64,000 nucleotides of DNA from Cloacimonetes bacterium UBA5210. Lineage in GTDB: Bacteria > Cloacimonadota > Cloacimonadia > Cloacimonadales > Cloacimonadaceae. Location: the NCBI GenBank assembly GCA_002412625.1, contig DHVK01000044.1:23770-87769 (forward strand), read 5' to 3'. A model generated the notes under the pieces. The model saw nothing but the letters and a program-made list of their open reading frames with translations. It had not been told where the DNA came from and ran no database searches. Numbering within the stretch: position 1 is the first letter of the stretch; each line of letters opens with the position of its first letter. Of this stretch, positions 1 to 8,699 are shown one piece after another. A program made the position numbers and the translations under genes.

Positions 1-204
1 TCACTGGGTTCGATTATCGCCGCCACGGTGTTTGGGATCGGGACCTTTTTTGATCAGCTCACCCGTCCTTCCACGGATTGGGTTCTGCTACTGCTCGTGG
101 GGGTGATCGTATTGATGATCATCGTCAAACACAAAGATAACATCCAACGCCTGTTGAAAGGTGAGGAAAACAAGATTAGCTTCAACCAAAAAGGAAAATC
201 CTGA
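1..204 (+). CDS. plsY: Glycerol-3-phosphate acyltransferase PlsY, C-terminal end (partial)
   Basis: The window opens inside an open frame that runs 67 codons to a TGA at 202-204. The peptide has one hydrophobic segment followed by a basic tail reading VKHKDNIQRLLKGEENKI, which is the typical C-terminus of PlsY, the membrane enzyme that acylates glycerol-3-phosphate from acyl-phosphate in phospholipid synthesis. Its stop overlaps the purF start (TGATG), so the two are translationally coupled. The rest of the gene lies outside the window, so identity rests on the tail only. Confidence 0.8.
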   Translation, partial: SLGSIIAATVFGIGTFFDQLTRPSTDWVLLLLVGVIVLMIIVKHKDNIQRLLKGEENKISFNQKGKS

Positions 205-1580
205 TGTGTGGAATACTGGGTGTCTTTGGCAGCCCACATGCCGCTAAGTTAGCGGCTTTGGGACTTTTTGCCATACAACATAGAGGACAGGAAAGCTGTG
301 GCATGGCGGTTTCTGATGGCAAGGTGATCCGTCTGCGCAAGAAGATGGGATTGGTTAAAGAAGTGTTTAACGACGGTGAACTGGCAAATCTGCCGGGAAC
401 GATCGCCGTGGGCCATGTGCGTTATCCCACCAAAGGATCTGCCACCGAGTTTAACACGCAACCGCACATGGTGGAAACTCTTGCCGGCCCCAGCTATGCT
501 TTGGCATCGAACGGAGATCTGGTAAACTATCACGCCATGCGCCGCTATCTGGAAGAACAAAACGTATATTTCAAAAGCGATAACGACGGTGAACTGCTGG
601 TGAAGTATATTGCCTGGCAGGTCATGCGCCGGGGTGAGGGCATCATTGAGGCCATCCGCCATTTGATGCGTGATATCAAAGGCGCTTATTCCACAGTGCT
701 TTGCACCCGGGACGCGCTCTATATGTTCCGGGATCCGCACAGTATCCGCCCTATGGTTTGGGGAAAGATGCAGGACGGCAGTGTGGTGGTGGCATCCGAA
801 AGCTGCGCGCTGGACACCTTGGGAGTAAGCGACCGCGAGGAAATCCCCTCCGCGGGAATAGTGAAAGTGAGTTCCGAGGGTATTCGGGTAATCGAAAACG
901 ACCCGGATCTGTATCGTTCGATCCCGCATCCGCGGCACTGTATCTTTGAGCATATCTATTTTTCCCGTCCGGACAGCTTTCACTTTGGTGAAGACGTCTT
1001 CCGCATGCGGGAAAGGCTTGGCGCTGCCCTGGCCGCACGGGATACTGACCTGCAAGCGGACTATGTGGTTCCGGTGCCGGATTCATCAAACTTTATCGGT
1101 CTGGGCTATAGCCAGGCCAGCGGCATTCCGCTCTCCATGGGCTTGATCCGCAACCACTATATCGGCCGCACCTTCATCAAACCCGAACAGACGATTCGCG
1201 ATGAGAGCGTGAGGCAGAAGTTTAACCTGCTGCCAAATTTCTTTAAGGGCAAGAGGATAGTATTGATCGACGACAGCATTGTGCGTGGCACCACCATTCG
1301 CAAGATCGTGGATTTGATCAAGAAAGCCGGAGTGGCAGAAGTGCATTTGCGCATCGGCAGCCCCATGGTGAAACACAGCTGTTACTATGGCATCGATACC
1401 CCGTCCGGTGATGAACTGGTGGCAAATCGCATGTCTCTGGATGAGATCCGGCAAAGAACGAAGGTGGACAGCTTGAAGTTTCTCTGTATAGATGATCTAC
1501 TGAGCTGCACCAATAAACCGGAAGACTATTGCCTGGCATGCTTCAATGGCGACTATCCTTTGGGTAAGGCGGAAGCCTAA
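204..1580 (+). CDS. purF: Amidophosphoribosyltransferase
   Basis: First committed enzyme of purine synthesis: PRPP plus glutamine gives 5-phosphoribosylamine. The protein starts MCGILGVFG, so Cys2 becomes the N-terminal nucleophile of the class II glutamine amidotransferase domain (about residues 2-230) and no long propeptide is present. The phosphoribosyltransferase domain carries the PRPP loop VLIDDSIVRGTT near residues 353-365. Cysteines near 245, 393 and in CLACF near 443-446 match the four 4Fe-4S ligands of the Bacillus-type enzyme. At 458 residues the length is normal. It overlaps plsY by one base and begins the housekeeping run. Confidence 0.97.
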   Translation: MCGILGVFGSPHAAKLAALGLFAIQHRGQESCGMAVSDGKVIRLRKKMGLVKEVFNDGELANLPGTIAVGHVRYPTKGSATEFNTQPHMVETLAGPSYALASNGDLVNYHAMRRYLEEQNVYFKSDNDGELLVKYIAWQVMRRGEGIIEAIRHLMRDIKGAYSTVLCTRDALYMFRDPHSIRPMVWGKMQDGSVVVASESCALDTLGVSDREEIPSAGIVKVSSEGIRVIENDPDLYRSIPHPRHCIFEHIYFSRPDSFHFGEDVFRMRERLGAALAARDTDLQADYVVPVPDSSNFIGLGYSQASGIPLSMGLIRNHYIGRTFIKPEQTIRDESVRQKFNLLPNFFKGKRIVLIDDSIVRGTTIRKIVDLIKKAGVAEVHLRIGSPMVKHSCYYGIDTPSGDELVANRMSLDEIRQRTKVDSLKFLCIDDLLSCTNKPEDYCLACFNGDYPLGKAEA

Positions 1581-1584
1581 AATC

Positions 1585-2553
1585 ATGAATATCAAAGAGC
1601 TTGGCGCTGCAGTTAAGGGCATCAGGGCAGTGGTATTGGGCGATATGATGCTGGATAGCTACCAATGGGGCAAAGTTCAGCGCATCTCTCCGGAAGCCCC
1701 GGTCCCGGTCATTGAGATCAATCGTGAGGAGTTTCGTTTGGGCGGCGCCGCTAATGTGGCGCTCAATCTGGCCTCCTTGGGAGCTCAAGTTTCTGCCATC
1801 GGCATCACCGGCACCGGTCCGAACGCCAGGATCATGCGCAAGCTATTCAAGCAGCACGGGTTGGACCCCATCGGTTTGATCGCCGAAAAAGGCCGAAAGA
1901 CAACCATCAAAACCAGGATTGGCGCGGCTAATCAACAGATCGTCCGCATCGACATCGAAGATACCAGGGACATATCTGAACAAAGTTTACACGCGGCATT
2001 GGAAGCCATCAAGAACGCTCTGGAAACCGCAGACCTGCTGATCATTGAAGACTATGATAAAGGCCTACTGCGCCAGGAACTAATTTCCGCTTCGCTGCTG
2101 CTGTGCAAAGAACGCAAGATCCCGGTGGCAGTGGATCCGAAGCAAAAGCACTTCTTCGATTTCAAACATGTGGATATCTTCAAGCCAAACTATATTGAAC
2201 TGCAGGCAAATCTGGGCAAGCGCTTTGAGAATGATGAAGACTTCTTTGCCGCAGCCCGTTTCTTGCAAAATAAAATCGGGTGCAAACATCTGGTGGTGAC
2301 CAGGGGTTCCAGGGGGATGTATATCTTCAGCAAAAAGAGCCCGATGCAACACCTTCCCAGCTGTGCTCGCGAGGTCTTTGATGTGTCCGGTGCGGGCGAT
2401 ACGGTGATCAGCGCGTTAGGGCTGGCATACTGTGCCGGAGCGGACATCCGTAGCGCTGCGGGCTTTGCCAATCATGCCGCCGGAATAGTATGCGGCAAGA
2501 TGGGCACTGCCACCACCACAATAGAGGAGATATTGGACTATGCCGGAGCTTAA
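1585..2553 (+). CDS. hldA: D-glycero-beta-D-manno-heptose-7-phosphate kinase (RfaE1/HldA type)
   Basis: PfkB-family sugar kinase for the ADP-heptose branch of LPS core synthesis. It has the N-terminal GGAANVALNLASLGA substrate region near residue 52 and the C-terminal DVSGAGDT anion-hole/catalytic motif near residue 268. The frame is open from 1546, but the ATG at 1585, just after the purF stop, gives a start MNIKELG that fits the family; the upstream extension MATILWV overlaps purF and is not needed. It corresponds to the kinase half of E. coli HldE; the adenylyltransferase half is the next gene, overlapping by 14 bases. Confidence 0.92.
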   Translation: MNIKELGAAVKGIRAVVLGDMMLDSYQWGKVQRISPEAPVPVIEINREEFRLGGAANVALNLASLGAQVSAIGITGTGPNARIMRKLFKQHGLDPIGLIAEKGRKTTIKTRIGAANQQIVRIDIEDTRDISEQSLHAALEAIKNALETADLLIIEDYDKGLLRQELISASLLLCKERKIPVAVDPKQKHFFDFKHVDIFKPNYIELQANLGKRFENDEDFFAAARFLQNKIGCKHLVVTRGSRGMYIFSKKSPMQHLPSCAREVFDVSGAGDTVISALGLAYCAGADIRSAAGFANHAAGIVCGKMGTATTTIEEILDYAGA

Positions 2554-3025
2554 ACAACCAAATATGGACCAAGAAGAAGATCTGCGGGAAATCCGCAATG
2601 CCAAATATCTGTGCAGCAAAGTTGTGTTTACCAATGGCTGCTTTGATATCCTGCATGCAGGGCATGTCTTGTATCTGGATGAAGCTAAAAGCTTGGGCGA
2701 CATCCTGGTAGTGGGCTTGAACAGCGATGCATCTGTAAAGCGCTTGAAGGGCCCCACGCGGCCGATCAACAATCAATATGACCGCGCCTTGGTCTTGAGC
2801 GCCTTAAAATCGGTGGACTATGTGCTGATCTTTGACGAAGATACGCCTTACCGGCTGATTCAGGAAATTGTTCCGAACGTTCTGGTGAAAGGCGGGGACT
2901 GGAAACCGGAAGATATCGTGGGCGCTGATATCGTGTTGGAACACGGCGGGATTGTGAAGAGCCTGAGTTTTATGGTCGGGCAATCCACCACCGCGATTCT
3001 TCAGAAACTGAGAGAACAGAAATGA
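2540..3025 (+). CDS. hldC: D-glycero-beta-D-manno-heptose 1-phosphate adenylyltransferase (RfaE2)
   Basis: Small nucleotidyltransferase that makes ADP-D,D-heptose from heptose 1-phosphate and ATP. VVFTNGCFDILHAGH near residues 28-42 holds the HxGH nucleotide-binding motif, and the C-terminal part has the KGGDW and GQSTTAIL segments usual for RfaE2. At 161 residues it is a standalone version of the HldE C-terminal domain. It overlaps hldA by 14 bases and its stop overlaps the next start. A gmhA or gmhB gene is not in the window, so only part of the heptose pathway is visible. Confidence 0.92.
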   Translation: MPELKQPNMDQEEDLREIRNAKYLCSKVVFTNGCFDILHAGHVLYLDEAKSLGDILVVGLNSDASVKRLKGPTRPINNQYDRALVLSALKSVDYVLIFDEDTPYRLIQEIVPNVLVKGGDWKPEDIVGADIVLEHGGIVKSLSFMVGQSTTAILQKLREQK

Positions 3026-3429
3026 GCGAAGAGATTCAGGATTCAGGACTGGTGACGGAAGTCTCCGACGGTGTGGTCACGGTTGAACTGCAACGCGGCG
3101 GCGGCTGCACCTCGTGCGCGATGCGGGGTTTCTGCTTCAGCAAAAACACGCCCTCTGTATTCAAATTGAAAACGGATTTGGCTTTGCAAGCTGGGGACAA
3201 AGTGGAGCTGGAAGTATCCGCGTCCGGCAGGGTGCTGGTAAGCACATTGATCTTCATCGTCCCGGTATTGTTTTTGATCATGGGATTCTTGCTGGCCAAT
3301 ATCTGGATTACGGAGTTGGGTAGCATCATGTTTGCTTTTGCCGCAATGGCGCTTAGTTTCTTTATCATCCGCCTATGTGACAGACGCTGGGGAAATCGGT
3401 TGAAGATAGAGATTGCGAGGAAACTGTGA
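3022..3429 (+). CDS. RseC/MucC-like membrane protein with Cys cluster
   Basis: Protein of 135 residues. The N-terminal half is soluble and carries Cys29, Cys32 and Cys38 (pattern CTSCAMRGFC) as in the RseC/MucC family, where the cysteines probably bind an Fe-S centre. Two hydrophobic segments follow at about 71-92 and 97-117. RseC members act in SoxR reduction or sit near Rnf electron-transport genes; no such partner is present here, so the role is open. It starts inside the end of hldC and overlaps folB. Confidence 0.8.
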   Translation: MSEEIQDSGLVTEVSDGVVTVELQRGGGCTSCAMRGFCFSKNTPSVFKLKTDLALQAGDKVELEVSASGRVLVSTLIFIVPVLFLIMGFLLANIWITELGSIMFAFAAMALSFFIIRLCDRRWGNRLKIEIARKL

Positions 3430-3785
3430 TTATTCACCTTAATGAAATGGTATTCTACGGTTATCATGGAGTTCACGACGAAGAGCGTAAGCTGGGGCAA
3501 CGCTTTGTGGTAAGCGCTTCTCTGACTACGGATCCGGGTCTGGATTCCCAGATCCGACATCTGGATGATACGGTGGACTATACCAAGGTCTATGCGGATA
3601 TCAAAGAGATCATGGAAAGCCGGCAGTTTCATCTGCTGGAATCCTGTGCCAATACCATCGCCGATCATCTTTTGCAGAGTTTCAGCCTGATCTGCAGCGT
3701 GGACATCAGGATCCAAAAACCCTCTGTGCCGATTCAGGGTAGCCTGAGAAGCGTTGAAGTTCAGCTTCACAGGGAGCGCTCTTGA
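3426..3785 (+). CDS. folB: Dihydroneopterin aldolase
   Basis: Folate pathway enzyme converting dihydroneopterin to 6-hydroxymethyl-dihydropterin. At 119 residues it has the family length, with the family start (FYGYHGVHDEER, catalytic Glu region), DYTKVYADI in the middle and a C-terminal IRIQKPSVPI. Start is GTG at 3426, overlapping the previous stop (GTGA). The next enzyme of the pathway, folK, starts inside its stop. Confidence 0.93.
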   Translation: MIIHLNEMVFYGYHGVHDEERKLGQRFVVSASLTTDPGLDSQIRHLDDTVDYTKVYADIKEIMESRQFHLLESCANTIADHLLQSFSLICSVDIRIQKPSVPIQGSLRSVEVQLHRERS

Positions 3786-4249
3786 TCTACCACTTGCTGC
3801 TGGGCTCCAATATGGACAACCCCGCTCATCAACTGGGGCTGGCTGTCGCGGAAATCGGAAAACTGCCTAATGTTACCTTTCGCCGCATGACCGGAATTGA
3901 GACTACCAAACCTTATGGTAAGATCGACCAGGACGACTTCCGTAATCTGGCAATGGAGATAGAGAGCAGCCTGAAACCGGACGAACTTCTGGACCGCCTA
4001 TTGAAGATAGAGCACATACTGGGCCGCATCCGCGAGGAAAAATGGGGTCCCAGGATCATCGATATCGATATCCTGCTGGCGGAAAATACCGTGCTCTCAA
4101 CCGCGTCTTTGACCATTCCGCATTATGATCTGCACAATCGCGAATTCGCTTTGAAGCTAATGTGTCAATTGGCTCCGGAGGCGATTCACCCGATCTTGAA
4201 CAAAACTATGCGCGAGCTTTTGCAAAGCTTGCCCGGAGGAAATAGATGA
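3782..4249 (+). CDS. folK: 6-hydroxymethyl-7,8-dihydropterin pyrophosphokinase
   Basis: HPPK transfers pyrophosphate from ATP to 6-hydroxymethyl-dihydropterin. Visible family marks are LLGSNMDNP at the N-terminus, RIREEKWGPRIIDIDILL near residues 80-97 (the two Asp bind Mg2+), and IPHYDLHNREF near 118. At 155 residues the length is normal. The start is TTG at 3782, chosen because TTGA overlaps the folB stop and MIYHLLLGSN begins the domain directly. Its stop overlaps the ATG of the next gene. Confidence 0.94.
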   Translation: MIYHLLLGSNMDNPAHQLGLAVAEIGKLPNVTFRRMTGIETTKPYGKIDQDDFRNLAMEIESSLKPDELLDRLLKIEHILGRIREEKWGPRIIDIDILLAENTVLSTASLTIPHYDLHNREFALKLMCQLAPEAIHPILNKTMRELLQSLPGGNR

Positions 4250-5274
4250 AGCCATTAGCAGCGATAGTACTGGCTGCCGGCAAGGGCACCCGGATGAAAT
4301 CCGAGCGTGCCAAAGTTACTTTCCCCATTGCGGACAAAGCGATGGTACAGCGAGTGGTGGAAACAGCACTGGCATTGAATTGTGAGAAGATCAGCGTAGT
4401 AGTTGGTTGGAAGAAAGAAACCGTGATCGGTGCTCTGGAAGAAGATGAGCGCCTGGAATTTGTGGAGCAAACCGAGCAACTGGGCACCGGACACGCGGTT
4501 CAGATGGCGGCAGAGGGCTTCACAAACTTCAGCGGAGACGTGCTTATCCTGTGCGGGGACGTGCCCCTGCTCTCTGCAGAGACCGTGCGCAAGCTTCATG
4601 AAAAGCATGTTCAGACCGATGCGGCAGTTACGATCCTGACCGCGGTGTTGGATGATGCCGGAAAATATGGCAGAATGCTGCGGGACGCCCAGGGCATGCT
4701 CTGCGGCATCGTGGAATACAAGGACGCAACTCCCGCTCAAAGGGACATCAAAGAATTTAATACCGGGATTTACTGTTACAAATCCGACAAGCTATTCACC
4801 GCCCTTGGTAAAATCACAAACCAGAACGAACAGCATGAGTATTACCTCACCGATACACTGGAGATCCTGTATAAAGCCGGAGAACTGGTGGAGAACGTGA
4901 TTCTGGAAGACCTGATGGAGGTTTCCGGAGTGAACTCCCAAGAACAACTGGCGTTTCTGGAAGATGTATATATGGATAAAGTCCGCAAGAAATGGCTCAA
5001 CAGCGGCGTGATGATGCACAATCCCGCCACGATCCATATCGGGGATGACGTGATCATCGAGCCGGATGTGGAAATCGGCCAGGGCTGCGTGCTGAAAGGC
5101 AAAACCACCGTGGAAAGCGGTGTGGTGCTGGGCCCCAATTGCTACATCGAAAACTCCATTATCTCAAACGACTGCATCCTTCCCGGCCACAACATCATCA
5201 TCGACAGCTTCATCAAAGAGCATGAACTGCTGGACTTTGGTTTCCGCGTGATCGAAGAAGAGGATTATGAATAA
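4246..5274 (+). CDS. GlmU-like UDP-HexNAc pyrophosphorylase, short form
   Basis: The N-terminal 230 residues are a GlmU-type uridylyltransferase: LAAGKGTRMKSE near residue 9, EQLGTGHAVQ near 78, GDVPLL near 103 and EFNTGIY near 170. A short left-handed beta-helix follows (about 255-320). At 342 residues it is about 110 shorter than E. coli GlmU (about 456) and lacks the long acetyltransferase helix, so it probably only makes UDP-GlcNAc from GlcNAc-1-phosphate and UTP. Substrate is inferred. The acetyl transfer to GlcN-1-phosphate would need another protein, not seen here. Confidence 0.82.
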   Translation: MKPLAAIVLAAGKGTRMKSERAKVTFPIADKAMVQRVVETALALNCEKISVVVGWKKETVIGALEEDERLEFVEQTEQLGTGHAVQMAAEGFTNFSGDVLILCGDVPLLSAETVRKLHEKHVQTDAAVTILTAVLDDAGKYGRMLRDAQGMLCGIVEYKDATPAQRDIKEFNTGIYCYKSDKLFTALGKITNQNEQHEYYLTDTLEILYKAGELVENVILEDLMEVSGVNSQEQLAFLEDVYMDKVRKKWLNSGVMMHNPATIHIGDDVIIEPDVEIGQGCVLKGKTTVESGVVLGPNCYIENSIISNDCILPGHNIIIDSFIKEHELLDFGFRVIEEEDYE

Positions 5275-5770
5275 GAAATACCTGTATTCTCCCTGGAGAC
5301 TAGACTATATCATGGGGGAAAAACCGGGTGACTGTGTGATGTGCCGCGCAACAGACACAGAGCACGACATTGAAAACCTGATCCTATATCGGGGAAAGAG
5401 CTGTTATGTGATGCTAAACCGTTATCCTTATAACAACGGGCATCTGATGATCGTGCCTTTTGCCCACAAGAGCAGTATCGCGGAACTCGCACCGGAGACC
5501 TGGCAGGAAGCCTGTGCTTTGATCGGTATTTGCGAATGCGCCTATACTCAAGCCTACCACCCGGATGGCATCAACATCGGCATCAATCTGGGCAGTGCGG
5601 CAGGCGCGGGTATCGCGGAACACTTGCACATCCATATGGTGCCCCGCTGGCACGGAGATAGCAATTTCATGAGTGTGGTTGCCGGCGAACGGGTGATCCC
5701 GGAGGCTTTTGAGACGAGCTATGAACGCCTTAGAACTCAGATATTAAAGTTGATAAAAGACCATGAATGA
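5267..5770 (+). CDS. HIT family nucleotide hydrolase/phosphorylase
   Basis: Histidine-triad protein of 167 residues. HLHIHMVPRW near residues 118-127 is the catalytic triad, with NRYPYNNGHLMIVP upstream. The N-terminal SPWRLDYI and CVMCR motif (CxxC) resemble the AP4A phosphorylase/hydrolase-like branch of the family. It likely cleaves dinucleoside polyphosphates or AMP conjugates, but the substrate cannot be read from sequence. The start overlaps the end of the GlmU-like gene by 8 bases. Confidence 0.9.
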   Translation: MNKKYLYSPWRLDYIMGEKPGDCVMCRATDTEHDIENLILYRGKSCYVMLNRYPYNNGHLMIVPFAHKSSIAELAPETWQEACALIGICECAYTQAYHPDGINIGINLGSAAGAGIAEHLHIHMVPRWHGDSNFMSVVAGERVIPEAFETSYERLRTQILKLIKDHE

Positions 5771-6218
5771 GCAGTTCGATTTGACAACAGAGCCGCCTGA
5801 GAAAAAATGGCACTCACGTGCCTGGATTTGGTATGCGCTCGCGGCGATCGTTGTTATTGTACTGGGATATTTAGTGATTTCCCGTGGGGCAAATGCCCAG
5901 GACGGACCCAAAGAATATGAAGAAGACCAGCTGCCCGCAATCAAGGTGGCAGTACTAAACGGATGCGGCTATGTACAGCTGGCTTCCGAATACTCCGCCT
6001 ATCTGGCGGATAAAAACGTGGATGTGGTAAGCCTGGGAGATACCCCCCGCCCGATTTACGACAAAAGCATCATTGTGATGCGCAAGGGCGATGAAAAGGA
6101 TCTGGCCAGACTGCAACGCATGACCGGAATTCAGCGTTGGACCAGTGCACTGAATGAGTATCACAACGCGGATTTCGACATTATTGTAGGCCGCGATTAC
6201 GAAGAGTTTATGAAATGA
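5763..6218 (+). CDS. LytR_C-domain membrane-anchored protein
   Basis: Protein of 151 residues with a short cytoplasmic N-terminus, one transmembrane helix (about 23-41), and an extracytoplasmic domain with KVAVLNGCGYVQLASEYSAYL near residues 61-81. The VLNG start is characteristic of the LytR C-terminal domain family (LytR_C). No LytR-CpsA-Psr catalytic domain is present, so it is the stand-alone form, which often lies next to rsfS. Function is unknown. It overlaps both neighbours by a few bases. Confidence 0.72.
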   Translation: MNEQFDLTTEPPEKKWHSRAWIWYALAAIVVIVLGYLVISRGANAQDGPKEYEEDQLPAIKVAVLNGCGYVQLASEYSAYLADKNVDVVSLGDTPRPIYDKSIIVMRKGDEKDLARLQRMTGIQRWTSALNEYHNADFDIIVGRDYEEFMK

Positions 6219-6586
6219 AAATGGAGGAGATATTGCAGGACAATATCAAACTTGAGGCCATCTTAGAATGGCTGACCGAGAAGAAAGCCGAGAACGTGCG
6301 TGTCTACGAAGTTCAAGGTAAGACGGATTATACCGATGTGATAGTCGTTTGCGAAGGCAGTGCAGACCTGCACAACAAAGCCATTGCAAGTCATCTGGTC
6401 GATATGGCAAAAGAAAACCACCTGAAAGTGCTAAGCAAAGAAGGTGTAGATACAGCTCACTGGATATTGATCGATATCGGAGACGTTATCGTGCATATCT
6501 TCCTGCCCCAGACACGGGATTACTACAAGATCGACGAGCTTTTTGAAAAAGTGAAAAACCGTGACCCTGAAGAGGATATCCAATGA
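6215..6586 (+). CDS. rsfS: Ribosomal silencing factor RsfS
   Basis: Small protein (123 residues) that binds ribosomal protein uL14 and blocks subunit joining in starvation. The family signature is clear: KTDYTDVIVVCEGSADLH near residues 34-51, then HWILIDIGDVIVHIFLPQTRDYY near 84-106 (DYYKIDELF at the end). Its start ATGA overlaps the LytR_C stop, and its own stop overlaps the argS ATG, so it is coupled to arginyl-tRNA synthetase. Confidence 0.93.
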   Translation: MKMEEILQDNIKLEAILEWLTEKKAENVRVYEVQGKTDYTDVIVVCEGSADLHNKAIASHLVDMAKENHLKVLSKEGVDTAHWILIDIGDVIVHIFLPQTRDYYKIDELFEKVKNRDPEEDIQ

Positions 6587-8235
6587 TCAAGGACATTATT
6601 CATGATCACCTGATTGAGTGCCTGGACAAGCTTGGCATCTCCCGGGATAAAGAATTCACCGTGGAGATTCCAAACAACACCGATCATGGAGATTACTCCA
6701 CAAATTGCGCCATGATATTGGCCAAAGAAAACAAAAAGGCTCCCAAGACTCTTGCCGAAAGCCTCATCAAAGAGTTGAAAAAGAAAAAGGACTATAAGAA
6801 GGTGGAAATGGCCGGACCGGGGTTCATCAATTTCACCCTCTCCCCCGCCTTTTTCCAGAGAACCTTCCGCGAAATTCGCGAAGCCGGGGCAGACTTTGGC
6901 ATCCAGGATTTTGGCAAAGGCGAGAAGGTCTTGTTGGAGTTTGTGAGTGCCAACCCCACCGGGCCGCTGAACATCGTAAGTGCCCGAGCCGCCGCCTTTG
7001 GCGATACAATATACAGGGTGATGAAGAGAGTAGGCTATCTGCCCTCCAGAGAGTTCTATGTGAACGATGCCGGAAACCAGGTGGACATCCTGGCCGAATC
7101 CCTGGAACTCCGCCTGCGTGAACTGCATGGCGACAATATCGGCGAATTCCCCTATGAAGCCTACCATGGAGAATATGTGGTCCACCTCGCCCAGAAGCTA
7201 AACGCCAGCGAGGGCGTGCGCGTCTTCATGATGACCGAGAAAGACCGCATGGAGCACCTCAAGGAATTCGCCCTGAACGAACTCCTGGAGATGCAGAGAG
7301 CCTCTCTGGAACGCTTTGACGTGAGCTTCGAGGGCTGGGTATCCGAGAAAACCCTGCGCGCCGAAGGAGTGGTGGAAGAAGTGCTGTCCTACCTCACCGA
7401 AGCTGATTGCACCTACGAAAAGGACGACGCAATCTGGTTTGCCTCCACAAAGTATGGTGATGACAAAGACAGAGTGCTGATGAAATCCGACGGCTCTATC
7501 ACCTATTTTGTCCCGGATTTGGCCTATCATCTTACTAAGATCCAGCGAGGTTTCGACACCTTGATCGACATCTTTGGCCCGGACCATCACGGCTATGTAC
7601 CCCGCATCAAGGCTGCCTTCAAGGCGATGGGTTACGACGACGGTATTCTGGAAATCATCTTCCTGCAACAAGTGAACCTCTTTGAAAGCGGAGAACGGGT
7701 AAAGATGAGCAAACGCGCCGGCAAGATCGTAACCATGGACGACCTCATCAACGTGGTCGGAAAGGACTCCGCGCGCTATTTCTTCATCGCCCGCAAAGCA
7801 AGCGCGCATCTGAATTTTGACCTCGAACTGGCCATGCAGCAGAACAATGAGAACCCGGTTTACTATTGCCAGTACGCTCATGCCCGCATCTGCAGCATCA
7901 TCAAGAAAGCCAAGAAAGACAAGATGTGGCCCAAAAGCTTCAAGAGTGAGCTCGCGGCCAAGCTGAATAAAACAGAAGAGTTGGCGATTATCCAGAAGCT
8001 CAGTGACCTCCCGGAACTGCTGACCCTGATCTCCATCCACCGGGAACCCCACCGCCTGGCCACATACATCGAAGAGCTTGCGGCCATGATCCACAAATAT
8101 TACGCTCGTTATCAGATCGTGAGCGCCAAAAGCAAAGACCTCACCCACGCCAGACTGATGCTCCTGGAAACCACGAAACAGGTGATGGCGATCGTTTTTG
8201 AGCTAATGGGAATCTCTGCCCCGGAAAAGATGTAG
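6583..8235 (+). CDS. argS: Arginyl-tRNA synthetase with altered HIGH motif
   Basis: Class I aminoacyl-tRNA synthetase charging tRNA-Arg, 550 residues as expected. It has the N-terminal Add-1 domain (about 1-100), the SANPTGPL lead-in near 122-129, the KMSK loop VKMSKRAGK near 373-382, and a C-terminal all-helical DALR anticodon domain (about 430-550) ending in LMGISAPEKM. The residues after SANPTGPL read NIVSAR, where most ArgRS have HxGHxR, so both histidines of the HIGH signature are replaced. The rest is intact, so the gene is taken as functional. Confidence 0.95.
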   Translation: MIKDIIHDHLIECLDKLGISRDKEFTVEIPNNTDHGDYSTNCAMILAKENKKAPKTLAESLIKELKKKKDYKKVEMAGPGFINFTLSPAFFQRTFREIREAGADFGIQDFGKGEKVLLEFVSANPTGPLNIVSARAAAFGDTIYRVMKRVGYLPSREFYVNDAGNQVDILAESLELRLRELHGDNIGEFPYEAYHGEYVVHLAQKLNASEGVRVFMMTEKDRMEHLKEFALNELLEMQRASLERFDVSFEGWVSEKTLRAEGVVEEVLSYLTEADCTYEKDDAIWFASTKYGDDKDRVLMKSDGSITYFVPDLAYHLTKIQRGFDTLIDIFGPDHHGYVPRIKAAFKAMGYDDGILEIIFLQQVNLFESGERVKMSKRAGKIVTMDDLINVVGKDSARYFFIARKASAHLNFDLELAMQQNNENPVYYCQYAHARICSIIKKAKKDKMWPKSFKSELAAKLNKTEELAIIQKLSDLPELLTLISIHREPHRLATYIEELAAMIHKYYARYQIVSAKSKDLTHARLMLLETTKQVMAIVFELMGISAPEKM

Positions 8236-8243
8236 ATATTACC

Positions 8244-8699
8244 ATGATGCGCATCACCCGTACGATGCAAGAGACTGACCTTAGCCTGGTGATCGGGATC
8301 GAGAGCCGGGCTTTCTCGCATCCATGGCCACCAAAGGCATTTGAAGATGTCCTGAGCATGCGCCCCTGGGTGCTGGTTGTGGATGGAATTCTCTGCGGAT
8401 ATATCTTCTATCACACCGTGTTGGACGAAGCAGTTATTCTGAATTTTGCCATTGACCCTGATCTGCAAGGCAAGGGCCACGGAGAACACCTGCTCTCCAG
8501 CACCCTGGAACTTCTCCAAAAAGAGGGTTTTACAAACTTCTATCTGGATGTCAGACAAAGCAATGCAAGCGCCATTGCGCTCTATGTAAAGTACGGTTTT
8601 TTAGCCCTCGGGATCCGTAAAAGCTATTATTCTGACCCCGTTGAAGACGCAATCGTGATGGGGAAGAAACTCCCTTTACCGGAGCGGGAGACTCTATGA
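8244..8699 (+). CDS. rimI: Ribosomal-protein-alanine N-acetyltransferase RimI
   Basis: GNAT acetyltransferase of 151 residues. The acetyl-CoA loop DPDLQGKGHGEHLL near residues 72-85 (Q/RxxGxG/A) and the LDVRQSNASAIALYVKYGF block near 100-118 are those of RimI, which acetylates the N-terminus of a ribosomal protein. ATG at 8244 and 8247 are adjacent candidates. It overlaps nadB by 4 bases. Other GNAT substrates cannot be excluded. Confidence 0.85.
   Translation: MMRITRTMQETDLSLVIGIESRAFSHPWPPKAFEDVLSMRPWVLVVDGILCGYIFYHTVLDEAVILNFAIDPDLQGKGHGEHLLSSTLELLQKEGFTNFYLDVRQSNASAIALYVKYGFLALGIRKSYYSDPVEDAIVMGKKLPLPERETL

Noticed and set aside
249..1055. 268-codon open frame opposite purF
   Set aside because: Shadow frame of a strongly conserved gene; no start context or domain.
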